From Elainella saxicola E1 (GTDB lineage Bacteria > Cyanobacteriota > Cyanobacteriia > Elainellales > Elainellaceae): a stretch of 32,380 bases of DNA. Below the pieces are notes generated by a model. It ran no database searches. It saw only the letters and a program-made list of their open reading frames with translations, and was not told where the DNA came from. A program made the position numbers and the translations under genes. The DNA lies in the NCBI GenBank assembly GCA_002796835.1, contig LUGL01000099.1:1-32380 (forward strand). The letters are read 5' to 3'. Below, in pieces: positions 16,931-24,735 of this stretch; the first letter of the stretch is position 1, and each line of letters opens with the position of its first letter.

Positions 16931-17941
16931 CTAAAGCGGAGTAGAGTAACCTAAGGCTGCTTTCACTTTTGCCAGGGTTGGATTGGCGATCGCCTCTGCT
17001 TTCTCCCGGCCTTGACGCAGCACAGACTCCAGGTAGCCCGGATCAGCCATGATCTCGTGATACTTATCCTGAATCGGTTTGAGGGCAGCGATCATCGTAT
17101 CGGTCAGTAAAGGTTTGAACTGTCCCCAACCCATGTCTTGACACTCGGCTGTTACAGCCGCTTTGGTCTGATTTGACAAAATCATGTAAAGCCCCAGCAG
17201 ATTGTTACATTCGGGGCGATCGGAATCATCAAACGTGAGTCCGCGGACTGAGTCCGTTTTGCAGCGCTTAATTTTGTACTGGATCTGATCGGGCGGATCA
17301 AGCAGGTTAATGCGACTGAGGTCAGATGGATCGGACTTCGACATTTTCTTAGTGCCGTCAGTCAAGCTCATGACTCTGGCCCCTTCAGCACGAATCATTG
17401 GATCCGGCAGTTTCAAAACGGGCTGATCTTCTTTGCCGTACAGGTAATTCAGACGAGCTGCAATGTCGCGGGTCAGTTCCAAATGCTGCTTCTGATCTTC
17501 ACCGACGGGCACTTTATCAGGTTCATACAGCAAAATGTCGGCAGCTTGCAGCACCGGATAGGTCAGGAGACCGGTACCCACATTTTCTCCCTGCTTGATG
17601 GCCTTTTCTTTAAACTGCACCATGTCTTGCAGCCAGTTCAGTGGCGTGATGCAGCTAAACAGCCAAGCTAATTCGCTATGGGCCGAAACATGAGACTGCA
17701 CAAAAATCGTGGCATGGTTGAGATTAATGCCGCAAGCAAGATACATCGCCGCAACCTGATATGTATTGGCTGCTAGCTTGGCCGGATCATGAGGAACCGT
17801 GATCGCATGCAGATCGGCCATAAATAGAAAGCTGTCATAGTCTTGCTGAATCTCGACCCAGTTACGAATCGCACCCAGATAGTTACCAAGATGCAATTCG
17901 CCAGTCGGTTGGATGCCAGACAGCACACGAGGCTTAGCCAT
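16931..17941 (-). CDS. trpS: Tryptophan--tRNA ligase
   Basis: Class I aminoacyl-tRNA synthetase that charges tRNA-Trp. The HIGH-equivalent motif lies in SGIQPTGELHLGNYLGA near the N-terminus, and the KMSKS motif is exact (TKKMSKSDPSD). The central MADLHAITVPHDP and the SCITPLNWLQDM region are characteristic of TrpS. The frame extends to an ATG at 17965, but the ATG at 17939-17941 gives MAKPRVLSGIQPTG, the usual start, and a 336-residue enzyme close to the ~334 aa of other bacteria. Confidence 0.95.
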   Translation of the reverse strand: MAKPRVLSGIQPTGELHLGNYLGAIRNWVEIQQDYDSFLFMADLHAITVPHDPAKLAANTYQVAAMYLACGINLNHATIFVQSHVSAHSELAWLFSCITPLNWLQDMVQFKEKAIKQGENVGTGLLTYPVLQAADILLYEPDKVPVGEDQKQHLELTRDIAARLNYLYGKEDQPVLKLPDPMIRAEGARVMSLTDGTKKMSKSDPSDLSRINLLDPPDQIQYKIKRCKTDSVRGLTFDDSDRPECNNLLGLYMILSNQTKAAVTAECQDMGWGQFKPLLTDTMIAALKPIQDKYHEIMADPGYLESVLRQGREKAEAIANPTLAKVKAALGYSTPL

Positions 17942-18022
17942 AGAGTTGAATTGATTTTCCTGCAAACGTCACTGAGTTATTTGGCTCACAGCTGATTGTA
18001 ATACGGGATGCTGAACCTACTC

Positions 18023-18430
18023 TTATCCTTCTATTGTGCCTATTGTGCGCGAATTTGCCGCATCTTCTGGCGCTAAATCCCTGGCCGTTAGATACTGGAT
18101 CCCCCAGTGATGCATTGCCTCCAGAACTGGCTTGAGGGTTTTGCCTAGATCAGTCAAGGAATATTCCACCTTAGGCGGCACTTGCAAATAGACCTCTCGA
18201 TGAATAATGCCGTCTTCTTCCAGTTCGCGCAGTTGCTGCGTCAGCATTTTTTGGGTGATGCCATGCAGCGATCGATGCAACTGATTGAAGCGTTTCACAT
18301 CATCCAGCAATTCCTTTAAAATCAGCACTTTCCAACGCCCGCCAATGACATCCAGCGTCGTTTCAACTGCACAAGTGAGGCGGCCCGAAGCAGCCAGTTC
18401 GATCGAATCCGGTGAGGGAGTCTTCATCAT
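18023..18430 (-). CDS. HxlR-family transcriptional regulator
   Basis: Winged-helix regulator of 135 aa. The HxlR core is complete: CAVETTLDVIGGRWKVLILKEL, then RFNQLHRSLHGITQKMLTQQLRELEEDG as recognition helix, the wing HREVYLQVPPKVEYSLTDLGKTL, and a C-terminal dimerisation helix with HHWG. One conserved cysteine near residue 20 is in the position used for redox sensing by some relatives (YodB, HypR); whether it is used here is unknown. It is divergent from the pirin gene with a 248-base spacer, a common arrangement in which the regulator controls the neighbour. Confidence 0.9.
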   Translation of the reverse strand: MMKTPSPDSIELAASGRLTCAVETTLDVIGGRWKVLILKELLDDVKRFNQLHRSLHGITQKMLTQQLRELEEDGIIHREVYLQVPPKVEYSLTDLGKTLKPVLEAMHHWGIQYLTARDLAPEDAANSRTIGTIEG

Positions 18431-18495
18431 GTTTGATCAACCCATCATTGCTTGATTGAGTTTTTGCCTAGTTGGTCAATAGTTTCTTTTTGGAT

Positions 18496-18522
18496 AGTAC
18501 CTTACTAAAAAGTGCATACTTT
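18496..18522. promoter_or_regulatory. Candidate HxlR operator in the hxlR/pirin spacer
   Basis: Two adjacent dyads occur: AGTA-N3-TACT at 18496-18506 and AAAGT-N4-ACTTT at 18509-18522. TACT/AGTA-type half-sites are typical of HxlR-family operators. The position, 66 bases before the regulator's start codon and about 160 bases before the pirin start, suits control of both genes. Binding is inferred. Confidence 0.45.
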
Positions 18523-18678
18523 CCTTTTCTACTATTTCTATCTAAACTTAGTTTAAGCGCAGTAAAGAAAAGTCAAGTTTAATCCATCCTGCTCTGCATC
18601 CGTTGATGGATTCATGGCATCACTGCTCAATGACCTGAGAAACCGTACAAATTCCAGATATTTTTTGGGAGAATCATT

Positions 18679-19374
18679 ATGATTACGCTTCGTCCTGGAC
18701 ATGAACGAGGTCACGCTAATTTTGGGTGGTTGGATAGCTATCACAGTTTTTCGTTTGGCAATTACTACGATCCGAATCACATGGGATTTCGCGCCCTGCG
18801 AGTGATTAACGAAGATCGGGTTGCCCCTACTGCTGGCTTTGATACCCATCCTCATCACGACATGGAAATCCTTACTTATGTCTTGTCAGGTGCTCTGACC
18901 CATCGGGACAGCATGGGCCACACCAAGACGATCGGAGCCAACGAAGTTCAGCGCATTACGGCTGGTACCGGCATTGCTCACAGTGAGTTTAATGCATCTG
19001 ACACTGAGCCCGTTCACTTTCTGCAAATCTGGATTTTGCCAGAACAAAACGGCATTACGCCGAGCTATGCAGAAGCGACTTTTCCGCCAGAAGTGCGCCA
19101 AGGTCAATGGCGACTGATCGCAGGCCGAAATCCTGATGATGCCATTCATATCAACCAGGATGTGAGCCTATATGCGACTCGGCTGCAATCTGGTGAGCAA
19201 TTGAGCTATACGCTTCAGCCCGATCGCCATGCTTGGGTGCAAGTGGCTCAAGGCAAGATTACGCTGAATGGTCAATCGCTAGAGGCTGGGGATGGAGCCG
19301 CCATTAGTCAGGAAACTCAGCTTGATCTGCTAGCCAATGGTGAGGCTGAAGTGCTGTTGTTTGACCTGAACTGA
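18679..19374 (+). CDS. Pirin-family protein (YhhW-like bicupin, possible quercetin 2,3-dioxygenase)
   Basis: Metal-binding bicupin of 231 aa in the pirin/YhhW family; some members have quercetinase activity. The N-terminus ITLRPGHERG...WLDSYHSFSFG and the HPHHDMEILTYVLSG segment with its metal-binding histidines are diagnostic, followed by GTGIAHSEFN with the remaining His and Glu ligands. The second cupin (about 120-231) lacks metal ligands, as usual. GGGAG lies 7 bases before the ATG. The divergent HxlR regulator probably controls it, possibly in response to reactive electrophiles or oxidants (inference). Confidence 0.9.
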   Translation: MITLRPGHERGHANFGWLDSYHSFSFGNYYDPNHMGFRALRVINEDRVAPTAGFDTHPHHDMEILTYVLSGALTHRDSMGHTKTIGANEVQRITAGTGIAHSEFNASDTEPVHFLQIWILPEQNGITPSYAEATFPPEVRQGQWRLIAGRNPDDAIHINQDVSLYATRLQSGEQLSYTLQPDRHAWVQVAQGKITLNGQSLEAGDGAAISQETQLDLLANGEAEVLLFDLN

Positions 19375-19409
19375 AGTTGGCATCAGGTTGCTGCTTCTAA
19401 GGAGAGAGG

Positions 19410-19466
19410 ATGAACGATTGGGTGGGAGTTGAATGGCTTCCACCCAATCAACTTATTGATGATTGA
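19410..19466 (+). CDS. 18-codon mini-ORF with perfect ribosome binding site
   Basis: AAGGAG with a 5-base spacer precedes an ATG at 19410 that opens the 18-residue peptide MNDWVGVEWLPPNQLIDD ending in TGA. The ribosome binding site is one of the best in the window. The frame runs through the long hairpin at 19416-19449, so translation and hairpin formation would exclude each other. It may be a chance product of the hairpin sequence, or a leader-type peptide upstream of the acyltransferase gene. Confidence 0.3.
   Translation: MNDWVGVEWLPPNQLIDD
19416..19449 (+). terminator. Strong hairpin downstream of the pirin gene
   Basis: GATTGGGTGGGAG pairs with CTTCCACCCAATC over 13 bp (one G.U), with an 8-base loop. 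It starts 42 bases after the pirin stop. The following AACTTATTG is only a weak U-tract, so it may be a partial terminator or attenuator for the downstream acyltransferase gene. Confidence 0.6.
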
Positions 19467-19613
19467 TCACATCCCTAAGGATATTCAGGCATCAGGACAT
19501 TCAGTAGGACAGGTGAGAGAGTGCCCTATGCCTGACTCCATCCTGGTGGTCCTGAGTTAATCTGATGGCAGCTATTAACATCGGCTGTATTCATCAACTA
19601 GGGAGACGCCACC

Positions 19614-21038
19614 TTGCCGGATTTCATCACCCAAGTTCAACCACCTCTTGTCTTCATTCCACCTCAATTTAATCCGATCGTTTATCAAGCAGCCCGTTTG
19701 GTGTTGCCCTGGTGGACCAGCTGGCGGGTGCAGATCGTGGATGTCAAGGTGCGGAATCCTGAGCGGTTGGTCGATCTCTATCAACAATTCCAGGCCGAAA
19801 AAATTCGGTTCATGATGGCATTCCGTCATCCCAGCGTCAATGATCCGTTTAGCTTGTTCTCCTTAATCTCCCAACGTGTTCCTGAAGCAGCTCATCGCCA
19901 AGGGGTTGCATTACGAAAACCAGTTCACGCTTATTTTATTTACGATCGTGGTATTCCGCTGTGGGCCGGTAAACCGATCGGCTGGTTTCTCTCTCAGCTT
20001 GGGGGAACGCCCATTCGACGTGGCAAAGTGGATCTGCCTGGATTGCGATCGATCCGTCAGCTCTTTGTAGATGGCCAATTTCCCCTAGCAGCCGCTCCTG
20101 AAGGCGCAACAAACGGTCACACCGAAATCGTCAGTCCGATCGAACCGGGCATTGCTCAATTTGGCTTTTGGTGTGCGGAAGACTTACAGAAAGCACAACG
20201 AACCGAAAAAGTTCTGATTGTGCCGATCGGCTTGCGCTATCACTATGTCACACCTCCCTGGAGCGCGATCGAGCAGTTGCTGAGCCAATTAGAAACAGAC
20301 TGTGGATTGCCTCCTGCTTCAGAGGCCACCTTGCCCCAAGTAAATTTAACCGCTTTGTCGAATACTCAAATTGATGCTTCCCAAATTTTGCTGTACCGCC
20401 GTTTATTACGCATTGGGGAATATCTATTAACGTTAATGGAACAGTTCTACAGCAAGTATTATCATCAACCACTCAAAACAACAGAGGTCGCCGCAGTAGA
20501 TGAAGAACAATCCTTTAATAATCAGATTGCGATTCGTTTGGAACGATTATTGAATGCGGCGCTAACCGTGGCAGAATCTCATTTTGGTTTGTCATCAAAA
20601 GGGACCGTAACTGATCGCTGTCGTCGGATTGAACAGGCTGGTTGGGATCAAATTTTTCGGGAGGATATCGACAACGTGGCCCATCTTCCGCCTACAGAAC
20701 GGGGTTTGGCCGATCGCATTGCTGAAGAGGCCGATCTTAGACTCTGGCATATGCGGCTGGTGGAAACATTTGTGAGTGTGACAGGCCACTATATTTTAGA
20801 AAAACCAACTGCCGATCGACTGGCAGAGACGTTGCTCTTGCTCTGGGATACCGTCACTCGCTTGAAGGGCAAAGATGCCACCAAACGGCCTAGTTTAGGC
20901 AAGCAATGGGCAGAAATTACGATCGGAGAACCTATCTCGGTGAGCGATCGCTGGCCGGAGTATCAAACCAAGCGCCGTCAAGCAGTTGCGACGCTCACTC
21001 AGGATCTGCAAACTGCGCTGGAACAAATGATTGATTGA
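19614..21038 (+). CDS. PlsC-like 1-acyl-sn-glycerol-3-phosphate acyltransferase family protein
   Basis: Large acyltransferase-like protein of 474 aa, probably membrane-associated and acting in glycerolipid synthesis. The catalytic HxxxxD box is HPSVND, with His72 and Asp77. The second box is AAAPEGATNG, matching the PEGT/S substrate-binding motif. Residues 225-474 are a helical extension not found in the ~240-aa PlsC enzymes. I accept a TTG start at 19614-19616 because GGGAG lies 8 bases upstream and an in-frame TAG at 19599 rules out anything longer; the next ATG would cut into the fold. The acyl acceptor is unknown. Confidence 0.83.
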   Translation: MPDFITQVQPPLVFIPPQFNPIVYQAARLVLPWWTSWRVQIVDVKVRNPERLVDLYQQFQAEKIRFMMAFRHPSVNDPFSLFSLISQRVPEAAHRQGVALRKPVHAYFIYDRGIPLWAGKPIGWFLSQLGGTPIRRGKVDLPGLRSIRQLFVDGQFPLAAAPEGATNGHTEIVSPIEPGIAQFGFWCAEDLQKAQRTEKVLIVPIGLRYHYVTPPWSAIEQLLSQLETDCGLPPASEATLPQVNLTALSNTQIDASQILLYRRLLRIGEYLLTLMEQFYSKYYHQPLKTTEVAAVDEEQSFNNQIAIRLERLLNAALTVAESHFGLSSKGTVTDRCRRIEQAGWDQIFREDIDNVAHLPPTERGLADRIAEEADLRLWHMRLVETFVSVTGHYILEKPTADRLAETLLLLWDTVTRLKGKDATKRPSLGKQWAEITIGEPISVSDRWPEYQTKRRQAVATLTQDLQTALEQMID

Positions 21039-21251
21039 AGATTTTTGATGTTTTTATAATTTATAAGATATTTTGGGTGAATGCTTCTTAGAGCTATGGA
21101 TCAAATCATGCAGCATTGGATACTTGAACTGTCTGGGCGGACAAAATGTCCACCTCACAAGAGGTTCACTTTATTGAGCCCCTGTTCTTATTGGTTTAAC
21201 AGACGCTCGACAGTTAAAGCTCCACGAGTTCGCAGCCGCTACTAAGCCAGG

Positions 21252-22025
21252 TTAAGATCGTAAATAGCTTGCTCCATTCACATCGACGATCGCTCCCGTC
21301 AGAAAAGCCGCTGAGTCTGAAGCTAGAAATAGCGCTGTTTCAGCAATTTCTTCTGGTTTGGCTACCCGGTTCATGGGGCTTTGCTGCCGAATTTCATCCC
21401 CCATTGGACTATCCAGCACTTTGCGCGACATATCCGTTTCGACCCAACCGGGTGCGATTGCCATCACGCCAATATTGTAAGGTGCCAGATGTTGAGCTAA
21501 AGATTGACTGAAGGCATTGAGTCCAGCTTTGCTGGCGGCATAGGCTGAAGCAGTCGGCTCACCTCGAAAGGCTCCTCTAGAAGTAATGTTGATGATTCGA
21601 CCCCAACGATGCTCCATCATTTGTTGAGCGACACAATAGCTTGTGTTGACGGCTCCCATCAAATTCACATCAACCGTATGCTGCCAAATTTTTCGCCAGT
21701 TTTGATAATCGGTTTGATCGAGAGGATGCTCTTGATAAATTCCAGCATTATTGACTAATATGTCAATCTTTCCCAGTACGGTCAGCGCAAAGTGAACCAT
21801 GTTCTCAACCGCATCTGCGTTTGCCAAATCTGCCTGCACAATGCAATGCCCCGAACCGGGTAAAGTCGATCGCAACGCCCTGGCAACTTGCTTTTGATCG
21901 TGGTAGTGAATCGCTACTCTTGCTCCTACTGCTGCAAAAGCCTGGACAGTAGCCTGCCCAATGCCTCGACTACCACCCGTAACCAGAACCGTTTTATCTT
22001 GAAAATCAAACGTAGGGGCAAACAT
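21252..22025 (-). CDS. SDR-family oxidoreductase (FabG-like)
   Basis: Short-chain dehydrogenase/reductase of 257 aa, classical type. The cofactor motif TGGSRGIG is at about residues 16-23, NNAG in ILVNNAGIY, and the catalytic triad in NITSRG...YAASKAG, with the serine 13 residues before the tyrosine and K four after it. The C-terminus SAAFLTGAIVDVNGA is typical of 3-oxoacyl-ACP reductase-like members. The basic residue after the glycine motif region suggests NADPH use. The substrate is not evident; no fatty-acid genes are adjacent. It is divergent from the exported protein at 22545. Confidence 0.88.
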   Translation of the reverse strand: MFAPTFDFQDKTVLVTGGSRGIGQATVQAFAAVGARVAIHYHDQKQVARALRSTLPGSGHCIVQADLANADAVENMVHFALTVLGKIDILVNNAGIYQEHPLDQTDYQNWRKIWQHTVDVNLMGAVNTSYCVAQQMMEHRWGRIINITSRGAFRGEPTASAYAASKAGLNAFSQSLAQHLAPYNIGVMAIAPGWVETDMSRKVLDSPMGDEIRQQSPMNRVAKPEEIAETALFLASDSAAFLTGAIVDVNGASYLRS

Positions 22026-22544
22026 AGGAAAGTTCGCTGATCTGCTGGGAAATGGCGCTCAAAACCTTTATTATCGCTCGTCTGATTGGCTTTTTGACAG
22101 ATCGATCACAATGCTTACCAGAACGATACTTTTTGACACAGCCCTTGCTAAATTGCAATGGTGGTGAATCTGACCTTTTTCTGACTCTTTCCTGATCAAC
22201 ACCTGACTATTCTGTATTGTAAAAGCAGCAGCTAATCGCTAAGGTAGAAAAACAACAGGTCGAAGCACAACAAATGCTGCATGATCAGGGGTGCAAACTA
22301 TTCAGTCTTTATGTTTTTGAGGTGGCGATCGCCCTTTAACCCCTATCTACCCAAACGACTCTAGCTAAGCAACAGATATCAGGTTCGTGCATTTTCTTTG
22401 CTTCATTGAGCGACAAAGAAGGATTTTGTTGATCCGATGGTCCAGAATTGCCGCTTCTCAGATCCAATTGGATCGAGTTTTGGCTGTTCATTTTTCGTGT
22501 TTTCCCATCCCAATTAATGTTTTTGAGTTATCAAGGAGTGCCTT
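22026..22544. other. Divergent intergenic region with an 11-bp-period repeat
   Basis: This 519-base spacer contains no full gene. A short open stretch (22233-22338) reads as a Gln-rich coil fragment (KVEKQQVEAQQ) after a stop codon and without a start; it may be a gene relic. CTGA(C) boxes at 22170, 22181 and 22192 are listed separately. Confidence 0.5.
22170..22195. promoter_or_regulatory. Three direct CTGA(C) repeats, 11-bp period
   Basis: CTGACCTTTTT, CTGACTCTTTC and CTGA follow one another with an exact 11-base step. An 11-bp step of a CTG-rich box plus T-rich spacer is the layout of OmpR/PhoB-family operators. The array lies 145 bases upstream of the SDR start and 350 bases upstream of the exported-protein gene. 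Confidence 0.4.
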
Positions 22545-23021
22545 ATGAATTGGCATCGTTTAACCGTTGCTGGTGCTATATTGACCAGTATGGTTTTTCC
22601 CATTGCAACCATGGGTGAAGCACTTGCGCAAAGCAGCACACTCCAATGTGTGATGGTGACTCCCAGGGGTGAACATATTTTACTGAGCGATTCAGATGCT
22701 TGCCGGAATTCGGCAGTTGAAGTAGTTCCGGTTGCTCAACCCGCTCCGGTGGTTCAAGCAGTGGTTGATCCCGAAGATCACAATTTTGAACTGTTTAACA
22801 ATTCCGATCAAAATATTCAATATTTGCATTTGTTTCCGGACAGTGCTCCTACAGATGTCAAAGTGTATGGTGGCAGTCGCAGTTTAGCTCCAGGTCGAGC
22901 TTGGAGCGTGAATTTGAGTCAGGGCTGCGAATATAGTGTTTTGGTGGAATATAAAGATGGTTCACGTGACTATTACGAGAATATAGATACCTGTGCTCAT
23001 CGAGGTATTCAACTTCAGTAA
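22545..23021 (+). CDS. Small exported protein of unknown function
   Basis: A 158-residue protein with a signal peptide (about residues 1-28, cleavage near ALAQ-SS). The mature part begins with a short segment holding two cysteines (LQCVMVTP and DACRNS), a proline/valine linker, and a C-terminal domain (about 78-158) of beta character with two further cysteines (GCEYS and DTCAHRG). Four cysteines in an exported protein suggest disulfides. AAGGAG stands 7 bases before the ATG. I do not recognise a named family. A terminator follows the gene. Confidence 0.8.
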   Translation: MNWHRLTVAGAILTSMVFPIATMGEALAQSSTLQCVMVTPRGEHILLSDSDACRNSAVEVVPVAQPAPVVQAVVDPEDHNFELFNNSDQNIQYLHLFPDSAPTDVKVYGGSRSLAPGRAWSVNLSQGCEYSVLVEYKDGSRDYYENIDTCAHRGIQLQ

Positions 23022-23082
23022 CTAGTAAACAGCTACCATTAGACGCAACTAGCAAAAGATTCCTTAAAGCTAGTCATACTTG

Positions 23083-23118
23083 AGTTGTGTGTGGCATATC
23101 CTGTCTCACACAACTTTT
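23083..23118 (+). terminator. Rho-independent terminator of the exported-protein gene
   Basis: AGTTGTGTG and CACACAACT form a 9-bp stem with a 15-base loop, directly followed by TTTT (counting the last paired T). It lies 62 bases after the stop codon. Confidence 0.65.
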
Positions 23119-23173
23119 GCAATTCGCCCAAACTAATGGCTGCCAGAATAGCAGATTGGCTGAGACTCAGTAT

Positions 23174-24394
23174 CTATGAGTGAGATTGGAACGCGATCGA
23201 TCGATTTGTAATACAGAGCGCTGCTATCAATAACGCAACTATTCCTAATCCAACTATCAAGACCGGCGTCAATCCTGTCAGGCGCGTCAATATACCACTA
23301 TACAAACTGCTCGCTGCTGCTGCACCTGAAAAGAATAGACCCACACCTAATCCAAAATGAACAGTAGAGAGGTAATTCAGCACCCAGGGCAATATTCCAT
23401 TAAAAATAAAACTGAAGGAAAGACCGAAGGCGATCGCAATCAATGCCGCACCGATAGCCGTTTGGGGTAGCAGCAACAGCACTAAACTCACTGCAGTTAA
23501 GCCATAACCCCATTGCATGACTTTGGCATTTCCCCAGTGGCTCGCCAAGCGACCGGCCAGTAAGGCTCCCAGGGCCAGACTGATAAAAATGGCTCCCATA
23601 AACAGCGGCGGCTGTAAATTCGCTGCTTTCAGTAGTTTAGGGTATAGCTCGATCGCTAATCGGAACACTAGCGTTACTGCCAAGCCTGCTCCAAAAATTT
23701 GCACGCCTTCCCTGAATGAGAAGGGTGTGACGTTTGCCTCAGAGGCCAGCCTGGTTTCAGGCTCAGATTTGGGATGTGCACCGATCAACCAAACCATCGT
23801 TCCTCCCACAATCAGCGCTGCAAACAGAAATGTGGGAGCAGCCCCTAAACTCAGAAGCCAAGGACTTGCTAACGGGGTGGCTGATCCTGCAAGCGCGCCT
23901 GCGAGCGTGACCAAACTAGCGGCAACGGGTAGTTGCTTGCCGGTAGCATAGTGACCCAACAGGGCCAAAGCCGGACTGCGAAATATACTGATGGCGATCG
24001 CCCATAAGATCAGCAGTCCCACAAACCAGATTTGGGGAGAGGACTGAGGCTGAAGCGACTGCGTGATCAGCGGCAGTAACAAAAACAGTGAAGTGGTCAG
24101 TGCGGCACCTACCCCAATCACCCAAAACTGTCCCTTCGATCGTTGCATCATCCAGTCAGACGCTTTGCCGGACAGGGGTTCAACTCCGATCGCCAGAATG
24201 GAGTCAATCAACAACAGCACGGGCGCAAAAGCGGCAGGAAATCCAACCTGAGTCAGCAAGCCTGCTAATTGAACGCGATAGATAATCCAGCTTAATGTAA
24301 CAGCAGCATTGACGCTAGCCAGGGCAGTTGTGGGAGGCCACAAAATCGATCGAGCAGAGGTTTGAGGCAAAGTACGCATGGGGCTTAGGTGCAA
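23174..24394 (-). CDS. MFS transporter
   Basis: Major facilitator superfamily permease of 406 aa with about 12 hydrophobic helices. The loop between helices 2 and 3 reads GVEPLSGKASDW, a form of the MFS signature G-x3-D/G-R-x-G, and the equivalent loop in the second half reads GALLAGRLASHWGNAKV. A charged central loop (about 206-222) separates the two six-helix halves. The substrate cannot be predicted. It is divergent from the RTX gene with a 341-base spacer and has no obvious partner gene. Confidence 0.85.
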   Translation of the reverse strand: MHLSPMRTLPQTSARSILWPPTTALASVNAAVTLSWIIYRVQLAGLLTQVGFPAAFAPVLLLIDSILAIGVEPLSGKASDWMMQRSKGQFWVIGVGAALTTSLFLLLPLITQSLQPQSSPQIWFVGLLILWAIAISIFRSPALALLGHYATGKQLPVAASLVTLAGALAGSATPLASPWLLSLGAAPTFLFAALIVGGTMVWLIGAHPKSEPETRLASEANVTPFSFREGVQIFGAGLAVTLVFRLAIELYPKLLKAANLQPPLFMGAIFISLALGALLAGRLASHWGNAKVMQWGYGLTAVSLVLLLLPQTAIGAALIAIAFGLSFSFIFNGILPWVLNYLSTVHFGLGVGLFFSGAAAASSLYSGILTRLTGLTPVLIVGLGIVALLIAALCITNRSIAFQSHS

Positions 24395-24735
24395 AATCTA
24401 AGTGACGATATTGAACATCAATTGCAGCTACAACAATCCAGAAATTTTGTGAACACATCGACTGACAAAAAGCCGAGATGACTTCATCATACTGCTCTTC
24501 CAGACTGATGTAATCCCTTAAAACTGAGCTGCTCACTTTTTCTGACTTTTTCCGACTTTAGCTGAAACCCTTGATATTGCTGGATGAAAGTGGGTCAGAT
24601 TTAGCGATCGATTCTTCTGACTTTTTCAGACTGACGAACTGAGAATATTCCATTAATTTGAGCATAGAAGCGCACCGAGATAGATAAAAACATTTCTCGT
24701 TTCTATCCACTCACAACAAAGGAGAGAATCAAACC
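24395..24735. other. Divergent MFS/RTX spacer with T-rich CTGAC repeats
   Basis: No gene is seen here. TTTTTCTGACTTTTTCC at 24537-24553 nearly duplicates the element at 22176-22192 (one difference in 17 bases) and lies 143 bases upstream of the MFS start, the same distance as the other copy from its leftward gene. A further CTGAC-T-rich box pair lies at 24617-24635. The RTX gene has AAGGAG at 24719-24724. Confidence 0.5.
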
